Source: Sclerodactyla briareus
Taxonomy: Eukaryota; Echinodermata; Holothuroidea; Dendrochirotida; Sclerodactylidae
Assembly (NCBI GenBank): GCA_026419785.1
Contig: JAODTK010004076.1
Location: forward strand, 1 to 64,000
DNA: 64,000 bases
Direction of reading: 5' to 3'
In this document: positions 36,801-47,339 of the stretch, piece after piece
Numbering within the stretch: position 1 is the stretch's first letter
Layout of the letters: the number at the start of each line of letters is the position of its first letter
Made by a program: the position numbers and the translations under genes
Notes under the pieces: generated by a model
The model's database searches: none
The model's input: only the letters and a program-made list of their open reading frames with translations
What the model was told of the DNA's origin: nothing

Positions 36801-39800
36801 AAAGTTGTCAACCATTTATCAGTGTGCAGAGCGATCCTGGGTTACTGGCGAAAGTACACATAGCTACAAGTATGAGTATTTAGCATGCGGTGAGGGGAAA
36901 ATTTGTTGAACCATTGATAGACTGTGTAGAGTGTGCTTGGGGTACTGCAGGGGTACCAAAGAGCTACGCCAAAATTAATATGTAGCTGTATCGGATTTTG
37001 AACTGACGAAACACCAGTGACATAATCAGTTGTTAGGCTACATAACTGGTGCAAAAACAGGAACCGTTTTTAACCTTAAAATACCTAATGCTAAATGCTG
37101 GTGGGAAACTTTCTATGTAATTCATTTAATACAACGTCACATGCCAAGCTTGAGTTTGGATCCCTGCAACAACAAGCGTTAGCGTCAAAAAAAGCGTCAG
37201 TCAATGCAGTTTCATTAAAGTGAACGCATACATCACTAATGTAAAGACTAACAGAAGGTTATGTCCCATTAGCACATTAAGACGTTCATTTATTGCAACA
37301 GAGTAATCAATAAACGCGAGGCGAAAAACATATTCGGGTATAGTAAGCCGATGAAGTCCATTGCCTAAAAGTGATTATAAGCTTACGTCTCACTAGTGAT
37401 ACTCGTTCGGGCTATATGATATCCATTAGGCTCGCCGCAAATTCACAGTTCAATAGTGAACTTTCAACCGAATAGATACACTGATCCGTAAAGGGGAACA
37501 TAGTCATGCAAAAAACCTAGTTGTTAGACAACATGTGCGTTCCTGGTCCGCTCGCCCTTAAAATCGTGTGTTGAATCGATGCTGCTTCAACCACAACACC
37601 TAAAACATGCTTATAACTTTACAGCCTATTCCTGTTGCATTGGCATCCAATTGTAAACTATGCTGTGAACCCGGCACTGCCCCCCTTTTAGCACGGAAGA
37701 GTTGTAGAGATGTTCAATGATGAGTTGCGTTCGACAGCCCCAGTCAGTTGAAGATTAACTTATTTTCCCTTCGGTCGTTAGAAGCTATATTCCAACCTCG
37801 ATGCTGTTCTGTCAGGCGCAATTCAGTTTTTAATTTGCTCAATTATATTGTTTTGCGTGGTTTTTGCGTGGTTTGCGTGGCAAGATTTACTTTAACAATG
37901 TGGGTGAGGGCTATGCTAAATCGTGGTTACATGTTAGCTCGGAAATGGGAAACAAAATGATCGTTTCCATAGGGACGCAATAAGTGCTGGAAGAACACTT
38001 GTTGTATAACATGAAAAAAAACAGCACTCACTTCCGTTTTGTAGTCACTGACAGTATTCAACATGAAACACCGACTCACGGCCTCGTCGGTTATTATGAT
38101 AGCTAAATGTTGTGAACGCGGGGGGGAATATGCTTATAATTTTTTTCAGTGCGTGATACGTTGCAAATAGTCCTCACATCATGTCGAATTATGGGAAGAT
38201 GCAAATGGGAAGTTTCCACACCGTGCCTGGGAATAGATTTTGAGCTCTGTTGCTGATTGGTGTCTTTGATATCTTTTTCCAATGCTGTTGCAATCGGAAC
38301 CCCTGCATTAGCAAATAACCAGGAATGGAAGCTCAGTCGAGCAATAGGGATGGGACGTTTTCCTCGCTTGAATCATCTGACTGAAAAATACTATCAATGG
38401 GAGATCAAAACATGATCATCTAGGCAATTGTGACATACTTTATCGTTGACTGTCGTTTAGTTGATCGGAGTTCAGGAACATTTAGCGTCGATTCTCCCGT
38501 AATCTTAAAATTAGCAAATAATGAAGTTGAGAGTGCTATCCTTTGAACGTTACCTGCACTGTTAAAATGGGTTGGGCAAATATTGAAAGGATGGGCAGTA
38601 TCAGCACCCTGAAAAGTTGGGTAGGACCAAATTGACCAATCGGTAGACGAATCTTATGTTAGGCCTATGGATCATCATTGGAAGGATATCAATAGTGGTC
38701 CAATTTCACCAAATTTGAGGTGTTGGATACTTGCCAACGCTTGTCACGGTGTTTGTTGCAAACAATATTAGCACTGATGAGAAGGTCAATGTTGTTTAGT
38801 TTGTAATGGCAGAAAGGGTACCTGCATGAATCCATGACGTAGTTAACCTCACGGTCTCCCCAGTTTCACGAATAAACGTGGACTTCATTCTCCTCGTATT
38901 AAGTGTTCATTTGGGGTGAAATAACACCAGCCATCTTTTCCGGATAAAATGGTTCATATTCATCATAGAATGATAAATTGTTACTTGGCACTTAGGAGTG
39001 CATATGTGTTTCTCCGATCCCTAGCAACAGAATAACTCATTATTAATGTTGCTGACTTAAACCTACCTATTGCTATTTATCGTAATGTTATAGCCTAATG
39101 ACATGCCCACAGTAAATGATCAACTAGTTGATTTTAGACGTCCCCCATTTATTCCCATCCTAAATTCCAAACCCACAGCAGATGTAGTTCTACAAAAAAT
39201 GGTTTGGATAATATCGTGTCAAGGTGGGATCTGCCCCGGAGTTCATCGTTTGATAATGAGTTATTGATACAGCTCAATTGGAGATACCAAAATACAGCTC
39301 TTCTTAAGCGTGCTGAAAACCGTTCTAAACCGTTTTGTATATTTGCTGAGGTGGAATGATGTTTTGACAGGGTGGGAGGAAGGAACCCCACCTTCTAGGA
39401 AGTCCTCCTCAACTCCCAACAATCTTCATGATTGTAAATTCATTATGGCTATTTGGGAAGGTATTCTCAATTTTAAAAAACTGATTTCCTAGTACATAGC
39501 TACAACATCTCGACTACCCAAAGTTTGGCTCTGAAGTGTAGGCAAACCATTCTTCTATCGCTCTTTTTCACTCCGGCTTACATATTATATTTTAAATAAT
39601 TGGTCAAGAAGTCTACACAGTATGTCAATTGCGTACAGCCGTACATTTGAACTCAAATTAATTTTTCAATTTTCAATTTTCAATATCAACTATATATTTA
39701 GTGCAGATTTCGTTTTCCAAAAAGTGTGATTTTTTTCTGGTATAATCCTTTTGCCGCTCATACTGGTAATCCCGCACCAAGTGGGTAATGTCGTGAAAGA

Positions 39801-41568
39801 AGAAGCTTCGTTCAAATTCAGAATTATACATTTCTATTGGTTTGATAATGTATCAAATTGTGAAAAAACCACGCCACTCGCTACAGACACCGTCCAAGAG
39901 ACTGCTTCGTACTCAAATAAAATACAGAACGTGGGTTGTAAATACCTTTTTAATCGCTTTTAGTGCTTCCAGCTGTACAGTATGGTATTGCGCACGTTAG
40001 TCTATTATCGATGTCGCCTACCGCGTGTTTCCTATTCAGGATCATTCTTCTTGGCATTTAGTTTTCTTCTTCTTCTCATGCTTTTTACCCTGACTAAAGT
40101 ATAACGTTGTGCGTGCTGCGAAAAAGAAACATTTGTTCGTATTAGGGGTGGACTTTATAAACTGTACATTTTATGAAATTTCAATTTTGGACCGAAGCTC
40201 CCGGAATTTCTGCAATATACTACTGAGAGAAAATTAATAAATATTGGGATCTGACTTCGAACTACCCAAATTTCACAGGACTCACACATTTCTTCTAGCT
40301 GACAGAGGGCAAAATAATATAATCAATCATGAACATTATCGTGATGTAACAATAAGGGTGGTATTCTAAAGTAAATGAACTAATTTTAGAGGACACCATG
40401 TTAATTAATAACCTAATATATCCTCGATTCATCCGTTCCATATTAACCATCTCCTGCATGTCATTTGACATTTCACTGTTACGTTCCTGTTACCTTGATG
40501 TAATCTCCCATTAGTTTTAATGATATGTCCCCATCACGTGAATGTTGTGTTACCTAATGTTAATGGTACGTTTACTCTATATTGCTAATGCATTCCCCCG
40601 ATTACTTTTTTGCGTATTACTAGTCAAATGCAGAAATTATCTATAGTCCAATGAATTACGTACGTCCTTCTACTTTCAGGGTGGACAGGTAACGAGTGAC
40701 ATTACGAGTCCGGGTAACAAAACATTTCTCGTATTTTGGCTCGCACATAATATCTTTCCAAAATGCTGAACACGGTGAGATATATTAGTCACTGACTGAA
40801 TTATGAAAAAGAAAAAAAAAAAAAAATGGCAGGAAACACTAGGTTTCAATCATAGTTGGGTGAATAAGTTCAAAAATTAGAGATGGTTCTAGTGGGAGGT
40901 TCGTGAAAATGTGGGCGAAAGGAGATAACTACACAAGATTTTTCCCGTAGTTTTTCCCCTTCATATTCTGGTTGTCGTTTCAGTAGAAGCAGTATTAATC
41001 CATGATGAAACAGAGGTAAATAAATATTTGAATGAAAAACAATCTTGATTGATACAACTACTGCACATTATTTAATTAGTACTCAAATAAAGACAGTACT
41101 TGTTTCATAATCCAATGTAGGAAAAAAAATATATGCCTGAAGGTGTTGAGTATAATGTAATCTAACAATGTTAACTGAATTAGCAGCATAATATTATACC
41201 ATGCGAAGAACACATAGCGTGCAAGCATAATATTAAATATCGAATATTATAGAACAATAAGATTCTATATTCAAACATTCTCCGAACTAAAGAAATGTTC
41301 TCGCTGGACTAAATGACAAACACTCAATGACAATACATTGATGTATTTCTCCACATACAGCATTCGCTATTCGTACAATTCACTCACTTACACGTGGGTA
41401 GGGGCAATTTCTGGAGACGTGTCTTCCTCAACCAGTACTGCAGAAAAACGCAGGAGCTTCCAATGAATTTCGAGCCCTCAATAAACCATTATATAGTCCG
41501 AAGGAAGATCTTACCGATTAGCTAATTAGATCGTATATGATTACTTCATTGTTGTCTCCTTTCTTCAG
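33891..41568. other. Upstream region of copy B; 5' exon not identified
   Basis: No domain-bearing open frame. From about 35.6 to 37.2 kb the sequence is homologous to 61.6-63.5 kb, so it belongs to the duplicated FReD unit. A signal-peptide exon for copy B should lie somewhere between 35.6 and 41.5 kb, but I cannot point to it. A G-rich run near 35190 and several A and T homopolymers are present. Confidence 0.5.
35860..37190 (+). repeat. Duplicated upstream block of the FReD unit (copy B side)
   Basis: Aligns in order with 61640-63480. Examples: ATGGCCAAGAGAATGATAGGCTTT versus a near copy at 61648; ATTTCGTGAC with TGTCTGTCTTTCCAAGAG versus 61827-61868; GTGCTGATAC...GTCGT at 36497 versus 62956; GTACACATAGCT, GTTAGGCTACATAACT and CCTAATGCTAA at 36850-37090 versus 63230-63375. 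Not evidently coding in either copy. Confidence 0.7.
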
Positions 41569-41736
41569 ATACTTCATATTTCTTCTACCAACAATCTGGC
41601 TATCCCAGAGACTGTAAGGAGATCCTCGATCAGTGTTCCGCTGGAACTTCGCGGTGTATATTTTATCAAACCCGAGGGTTACCCAGAGCCATTTGAAGTG
41701 TTATGTGATCATGAAGAAGATTCTCGAGGGTGGACA
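41569..41736 (+). CDS. Copy B exon 1: start of first FReD
   Basis: TTCTTCAG acceptor, phase 1 entry. Reads SYFFYQQSGYPRDCKEILDQ then a two-base loss in the Ser-Gly-x-x-Ser-Gly segment, after which the frame continues GVYFIKPEGYPEPFEVLCDH and Ser-Arg-Gly-Trp-Thr. It carries the first conserved Cys (DC) and the second (LCD) of a fibrinogen domain. Ends at a GTGAGT donor in phase 0. Confidence 0.82.
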
Positions 41737-44700
41737 GTGAGTGATTACATTTACTCTGACAATGTCAGAACTAAGCGATTCTTTTTTAACACACTCTCAT
41801 TGATATGCTTAATGGAATTTCCAATGGGAAGTCCGGAACATTAGAACTCGGGCACTTTATTGTTTTCACAATCTGTACTTGCCTTCTTCTACACTCTATA
41901 TATACCCCGAGCAAAGGACATTTGAATCCGTTGTCATATGCGGCGAGATTTCCTCTCATTTGTCATACTTTTATTGTGTTTATTTGACATCGCTCTACAG
42001 TTCGCTTATCTATCACTGGTCAAGAGACTCTAAATTTCATAACTACATGCGAGGGTATAGATTAATCTGAAATCCACAGAAACCCCTGTGTCACCTGTAA
42101 TACTAATATCGATGTATCTTCCACAGGTGAACAGAAGCGTAAGGTGCTCTATGTTAGATTTGATCGGGATTGGAACAGCTACAAACAAGGTTTGGATTCC
42201 GTCACCAAGAATTTTGGATAGGAACGAGAAACTGTCATTTCTTACCAATCAGAAGAACTACGAACTTTGGTTAGAGATGACTACCTCCAATGGTACCGTG
42301 ATCTCACTCTCCTACAACAATTTCCGCATCGCCGACGAGCACAGCAATTATACTCTTCTCAACGTCGAGAACAACGTAATCGTGAACGGTGAGTCTTGTA
42401 TACTCATGCCAAAGTAGCGTGTTCACATGCATACAATCTGACAATAAACATTACGTATCTACATAATCCATGACAAGGATTTGGATTCCTCTAGGATACC
42501 ATTTGGTGCAAATGGTGCGACAAGACCTTTCCTGGTAGACTATGACAAGCTTGTTCTGAAGGATTCTACATGAAAGGCGAAAGCTGTGTAACCTCAGAGG
42601 AATGTGGTTGGTACTCGAGGAAGACAGAGAGTGATACCGTAAGATATTGAATGGCAAAAAGTGCTAGTTTAGAGGTGTAGTTAATAATAGTATAATGTTA
42701 TGGTAGAAATGTTATGTTCCCAGAGGAGACACATAGAAATAGTGCCGGGAGTGCACAGGAAATGAAGAGATTTGGTCATCTTTCTGTTAACAATTAACGG
42801 TATCAATATTACACAACATCGCTCGAATCGCGTTTGTATTGCAAAGTAGTAAACATTGGAAGCCATAAGGTAGCCCCATAGGGGATCGTTTGTTTCTTTT
42901 ATCGTTGTTGTGAGCACGTCAACGGAATACAAATCGTTCGCCTGTACGTTTAGGAGGTGGTCGGCGTTTTTTGTTCCACTGGCCCACTGTGTGATCCGAA
43001 TACCGGTTAATCCAAACAATTTAAATATATTCTTCATAGCAATGAGTATGTTCGACCCCTGCGCATGGGTGACTCTACTATCAAGCGTCTTTTAATTTTG
43101 TCATTTTTCCATTCCAAATGAAATGAACAACGAAATATTCAATTCTTGTGTGAAGGAGTTCGGTGGATTAGGTGAATCAGTGAAACGGAAAACAAATGGT
43201 AACTTTACCGTAGGGGGTTAGATCCCGGAGGACTACATATTTAAGCTATACTGAAACCTTGATGCAAAGCCAGTAGTTCAAAGGGAAAATCGTCATCAAT
43301 TATCAGTCAATTCAACACTAAGCTCGAATAAGATCGCAGGTGACAGAAATATTGAGCGAAATGAGTAGGATTCAGTTCACTGGAAACCTGTCTTCTAATG
43401 GAAACACACTTAATTTTTGGACGTTATGGAGGGCAATTTAACCTACTTTTGCCTGAAATAACGTTTTATTTCAGGCAAAAGTAGGTTAAATTGTCACATA
43501 TTAACATATGTTTCGACAATAAGAAAACTCTATGCTCTTTACACAGATGGTGACGGATATTCCCGGATTTATTCATAGTTGGCGTTAATCTATCTAATGG
43601 TTTTTTATTCGTTATTACATAGATTTAGCAATTGATTAGCGGTATAATGCATATTCTGATCCAGGAAGGAGAGTCATACGTTACCCCTGGGTGCTTATGG
43701 GTCGGGAATGTAACCCTGTTAATGGAGCTATCGCAAGAAAGTCGTATAACTGCAGTACCAACGGATCGTGTGAAAATCGAGGAAATGGATTTCGTTGTTA
43801 CTGCAACGTGGGATTTATTGGAGACGGGCAATCGTGTCAGGTACCGAGAGATTGTGAGGACCACTATAATGCTGGCTCTCGTTCGAATGGGATACTCCGT
43901 CAAACCAAGTAATTGGATTGGCCCAGCTTTTGATGTTCACTGCAATATGACAGATGAGGAGGATGGACCGTGAGTTGACATATTTTATTTATTTCCGAAC
44001 GACCTAACCTACTTGTAGAGAGCCTTTCGGCCCATTTGATTTTCCAGCTGGTAGCAGGGTTGTCAGAACAACAGTATACATGCAAGACGCATGTGCGAAC
44101 TGACTCAAACTGGGACCTATGTTAATAATTTGATTCTTCCTATGTCCGTGGTGCGGAGCGTGGTACTATGTAATGGGGTGGCTTATTCGAACGCTACTGA
44201 GTGGTTTCTGTATCGGGACAGGCTTAGGAAAGTGACGGCATGCTGAAATATTCACTCACGTCCATGGAATTGGGAACTTACAATGGGAAGGTGAGACTCC
44301 ACTAGTGTCTGCGCACACCCACCCATTGATCGACCCTCCAGTTCAATTAGTATTTGTCACTCCGCAGTTCAGATATCCCAAGTAGGTCCGAATGGCTGAT
44401 GTATCAGGAAATTAGTGCCCAGAGCGAAGCGTTTCAGCCTACCACCACCCCCACTCATCTACTCTCTGGCGCAAAACAGAAAAAAAAGTTTCGGTCTCGC
44501 CCTGGATATGTGTCTTTTTTTGTTACGTCTGACTTTGAGAACTCTGGGTTCCCATTCTAGATTCGAACATGTAATAATCTACAGCAATGGCAACATGCCT
44601 AGATGGTTCCATTGCAATATTACCTAGTTAGACGAAAAATGTAGTGATGCTCATACGCTGCGCAGGTATACTTCATCCTATGTTTACTCTGATAACAATG

Positions 44701-47339
44701 TTTAGAAATGATGTAATGTTACCGAATTCGAGTCGGGTAACAGAAGATACACTGTGCTATAAATTATGCGCAACAATGCGTGGACGTCTTGCGGTTACAT
44801 TATTACCGACTTTTGTTCGCAGGTTTTTCAGCGTCGAGTTGATGGTTCTGAAGAATTTATCTTGGCTTGGAAAGCTATAAGAATGGCTTCGGAGATTTAT
44901 TATGCGAGTTTGGCTGGGAATGGCAAACTGTCTACCTGACGAACCAGAGAAGCTATCAGATGAAGATAGATTCGTGAACAAATTTGGTGCTCCTACTACG
45001 CTGAATCTACCTCATTCCGAATCGCCGACGAGGCTGATAACTATCGATTGAACATTGGGACATTCAGCGGCACAGCAAGGAGTACTAATTAATATATAAT
45101 TTAAATATCGTGCAAAGACTGCATGATGGAATGGAACCGGGGTACAGCAACAATGGCCTTGGGAAAAACTGTGGTTCTCAGTTCCTCCCCGGCTACATAG
45201 TAGAAACTGGGAATGTCTAGTGGTTCTTAGTTTCAACTCAATTACCACGTCGGCTACCCGAGAGGGTAGGGGGGGGGGGGGAACATTTGCGTACTCCATT
45301 TCTCCCTTCAGTGTGTGATACCATAGTGTGTAATATATATTGACGTTTTTGTATTCGAGTCTAGCCATCGCTGCTGCCACTCGGGTCGAGTTGCTCTATT
45401 CAAATAGAAGGGATTCCCTAAACGTCACTCGAGTATTTTCTAAAAACTCACAGTCGTAAGTGCGCATGCTCCCAACTAAGCCCGGGTCTACAATCCGGAG
45501 GAACAGATGTCCTTTTCCTTATATCGTTATTATTACAGTTTATTCAAAGGTCACAGATTTTCGAAACTCATCCGAATTAATCCAAATATTCCAAGTTGGC
45601 CGAGCTATATAGGGTACGTTCGTAATTTTTGCCAGGGGTTGCGAATGAACATAAGCAGATTGTTGAGTGCTTTGTTGGTGTACGCGTCAGATGCTAGGTA
45701 TAGCCAGATGGTCATTAATACATATTATTTCGCATTTTATACATTGGCAATGGTGAACAAATTCACTATTACACTACTGTTGTTCTGATTGTGTTTTTTC
45801 GCATTGGATGGTTAGTTAGAATAGCCGTGAGTAAAGCAAGAATCCCGTCTTAAGATTTTATCATTTTAAAAAGGAGTTAGGAAAAGGAAAAAAACGCCCT
45901 GTCTCTGTGTACATCCGACACACATTAAAAGTATTGAACTGCCGTTTTTTTTTTAGCGCCCAAGGCGGTTTCATTAAATCCCTTCAGTTCCATAAACAGA
46001 CACTAATAAACGTTAGTGTTGAATATGAACTCACGCACTGGTATTCAGATGAGAGCAGCGATATAGTTATGCAAGTCCAGACAATATTTGAAGTCATTCT
46101 CCCATCTCACTTCTTTGAAAGAAGAAAATCCCGGGTCAATGAACAAAGCAGTTAATGTTAATATTTATGATCCAATTGTATTTTAGCAAAGACGGCATTT
46201 TCCGAATAGGATGGGGATGAAACTTGAAACATTATTTTCTGATGTAGTTAAAAAAAAAAAAACGACAAAAGTGGGCGAATTGGTTAGGTCACTATGATCT
46301 GCCTCTCTAAAACAGTTGACAGAGGAAAGCATTCAATACTGATGCGTGTGATGCATAATAAATAAATCGTGGAACAATAACTGTGGTGATATACAACTAC
46401 ATGTGATACATACCTCAATGACTCCTGGTAAAATCTACCATGTGAACTCATATGATAGTATGCTTTACTCGAGACAAACTTGCTGATAGGCGAGGGATAC
46501 ATAGGTGTGCTTCTAATAAGGAGTATACAAAACGAGCATCACTGTACTTTACAGAAAAACATGACACCGTGAATACTGACCTGTTCACTCAGTACTGTAG
46601 TAAAGTTATATCCACGTAAATTATTATCTGCCCCATACGTCTTTGAGTATTTCTAAGGAGACTTAGTTTCGTCTGATACTCACTGATTATTATGGAGGGA
46701 AAAGTGGGATAATCCTGATTAGACTAGAGTAGGTTGTTTTCTCGACAAATCATAGATATATGCATAGATGGGCAACTCATTAAAACGGAACAACATACAG
46801 AAATGTGCGCAAGGTTATCCCAGTTTTAATTAGGTATGATGCCATGTAACGAAAAAATGGTTACAGAAAAAAGATCGATCCTGCCTGAATATGTGAGAGG
46901 TCGAAATGTCAATTCAAATCGAGGGAAGTAAATGCACATCTCACACGGGTTAACAGCCATCGTTGCTACGTGGGCATGTTTCCTTATTAGGCAACAAATG
47001 CCTTTTTTCACAGCCAAAAGTCAATTTTCGACTTTACACGACCTTTTAAAATCATTCAATGTTTGCTTTGTTTTGTGGGCAGATTATGATTCTCTCAATT
47101 TCCATCGAGACCGGCCATTTACTACAAAGGACCGCGACAACGATGCTTATGGTAACAACTGTGCTGTGTATGATCACGGTTGCATGTGGTACAATAATTG
47201 TCATTATTCCAACCTCAACGGGGGCTACCAGAACACTGGTTACACTGGTGTTGATTGGTATAATTTACCGGGTAGTCGATACAGCATCAAATTCACCGAA
47301 ATGAGATACGCCCAGTATAGGCGAACTTGTTCTCAATGA
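41569..47339 (+). CDS. FReD-TIL-EGF-FReD gene, copy B
   Basis: Six exons (41569-41736, 42127-42388, 42495-42638, 43665-43969, 44823-45081, 47083-47339) with introns of 390, 106, 1026, 853 and 2001 bases. All splice sites except the fifth donor (GTACTA) look canonical. Intron phases are 0 after each Trp-Thr and 1 before each FReD terminal-type junction. The predicted product has a truncated fibrinogen domain, a shortened TIL-like module, a six-Cys EGF module and a complete fibrinogen domain with the calcium loop. Likely a secreted glycan-recognition protein of innate immunity (family knowledge). Frameshifts in exons 1, 2, 4 and 5 mean that it is a pseudogene or that the assembly has indel errors. 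No upstream signal exon was found. Confidence 0.75.
42127..42388 (+). CDS. Copy B exon 2: core of first FReD
   Basis: CCACAG acceptor, GTGAGT donor, phase 0 in and phase 1 out. Reads VRFDRDWNSYKQG and SVTKNF in one frame, then, after two homopolymer base losses (a T run and a G run), EKLSFLTNQKNYELWLEMTT, LSYNNFRIADEHSNYTLLN and VENNVIVN. These are the A/B subdomain strands of a fibrinogen domain. The C-terminal P subdomain exon is missing; the next exon, only 106 bases on, is TIL-like. Confidence 0.82.
42495..42638 (+). CDS. Copy B exon 3: shortened TIL-like module
   Basis: CTCTAG acceptor, GTAAGA donor. The second half reads CSEGFYMKGESCVTSEECGW then YSRKTESDT, the typical end of a TIL domain (CPEGF...CV..EECG). 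The first half is about 74 bases shorter than in copy A and lacks the CGKRTCGDPDTC segment, so several disulfide partners are missing. It has a frame break and an in-frame stop between the halves. Confidence 0.62.
43434..43493. repeat. Perfect 28-bp inverted repeat with 4-base loop
   Basis: Bases 43434-43461 are the exact reverse complement of 43466-43493, separated by CGTT. It lies in intron 3 of copy B, about 170 bases before exon 4. It would form a long perfect hairpin in RNA or a cruciform in DNA. Confidence 0.95.
43665..43969 (+). CDS. Copy B exon 4: EGF-like module plus start of second FReD
   Basis: A CCAG acceptor precedes an EGF-like module with cysteine spacing C-x13-C-x5-C-x8-C-x1-C-x10-C, including STNGSCENRGNGFRCYC and NVGFIGDGQSC. 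It runs directly into PRDCEDHYNAGSRSNG, the opening of a second fibrinogen domain. After one frameshift the other frame gives YSVKPSNWIGPAFDVHC and NMTDEE. Donor GTGAGT at 43970. EGF and FReD start share one exon, as in copy A. Confidence 0.82.
44823..45081 (+). CDS. Copy B exon 5: core of second FReD
   Basis: TTCGCAG acceptor. Reads VFQRRVDGSEEFILAWKAYK then NGFGDLLCEF; after frame changes TNQRSYQMKIDS, a Tyr-Tyr-Ala-Glu-Ser-Thr block, FRIADEADNYRLN and an Ile-Gly-Thr-Phe-Ser-Gly-Thr-Ala-Arg end. The donor GTACTA at 45082 keeps phase 1 and joins to the terminal exon. No conventional GTRAGT donor is near. Confidence 0.8.
47083..47339 (+). CDS. Copy B exon 6: intact FReD C-terminal exon
   Basis: GGGCAG acceptor, phase 1 entry, then 85 uninterrupted residues to TGA at 47337-47339. 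Reads YDSLNFHRDRPFTTKDRDND (calcium loop Asp-Arg-Asp-Asn-Asp), NNCAVYDHGCMWYNNCHYSN, Leu-Asn-Gly-Gly-Tyr, GVDWYNLPGSRYSIKFTEMR and a tail ending Arg-Thr-Cys-Ser-Gln. The terminal Cys pair and ligand-pocket aromatics are conserved. This is the best-preserved exon in the window. Confidence 0.92.

Noticed and set aside
42681..43037. 118-codon minus-strand frame inside intron 3 of copy B
   Set aside because: No domain signature and no homologous open frame in the matching intron of copy A.
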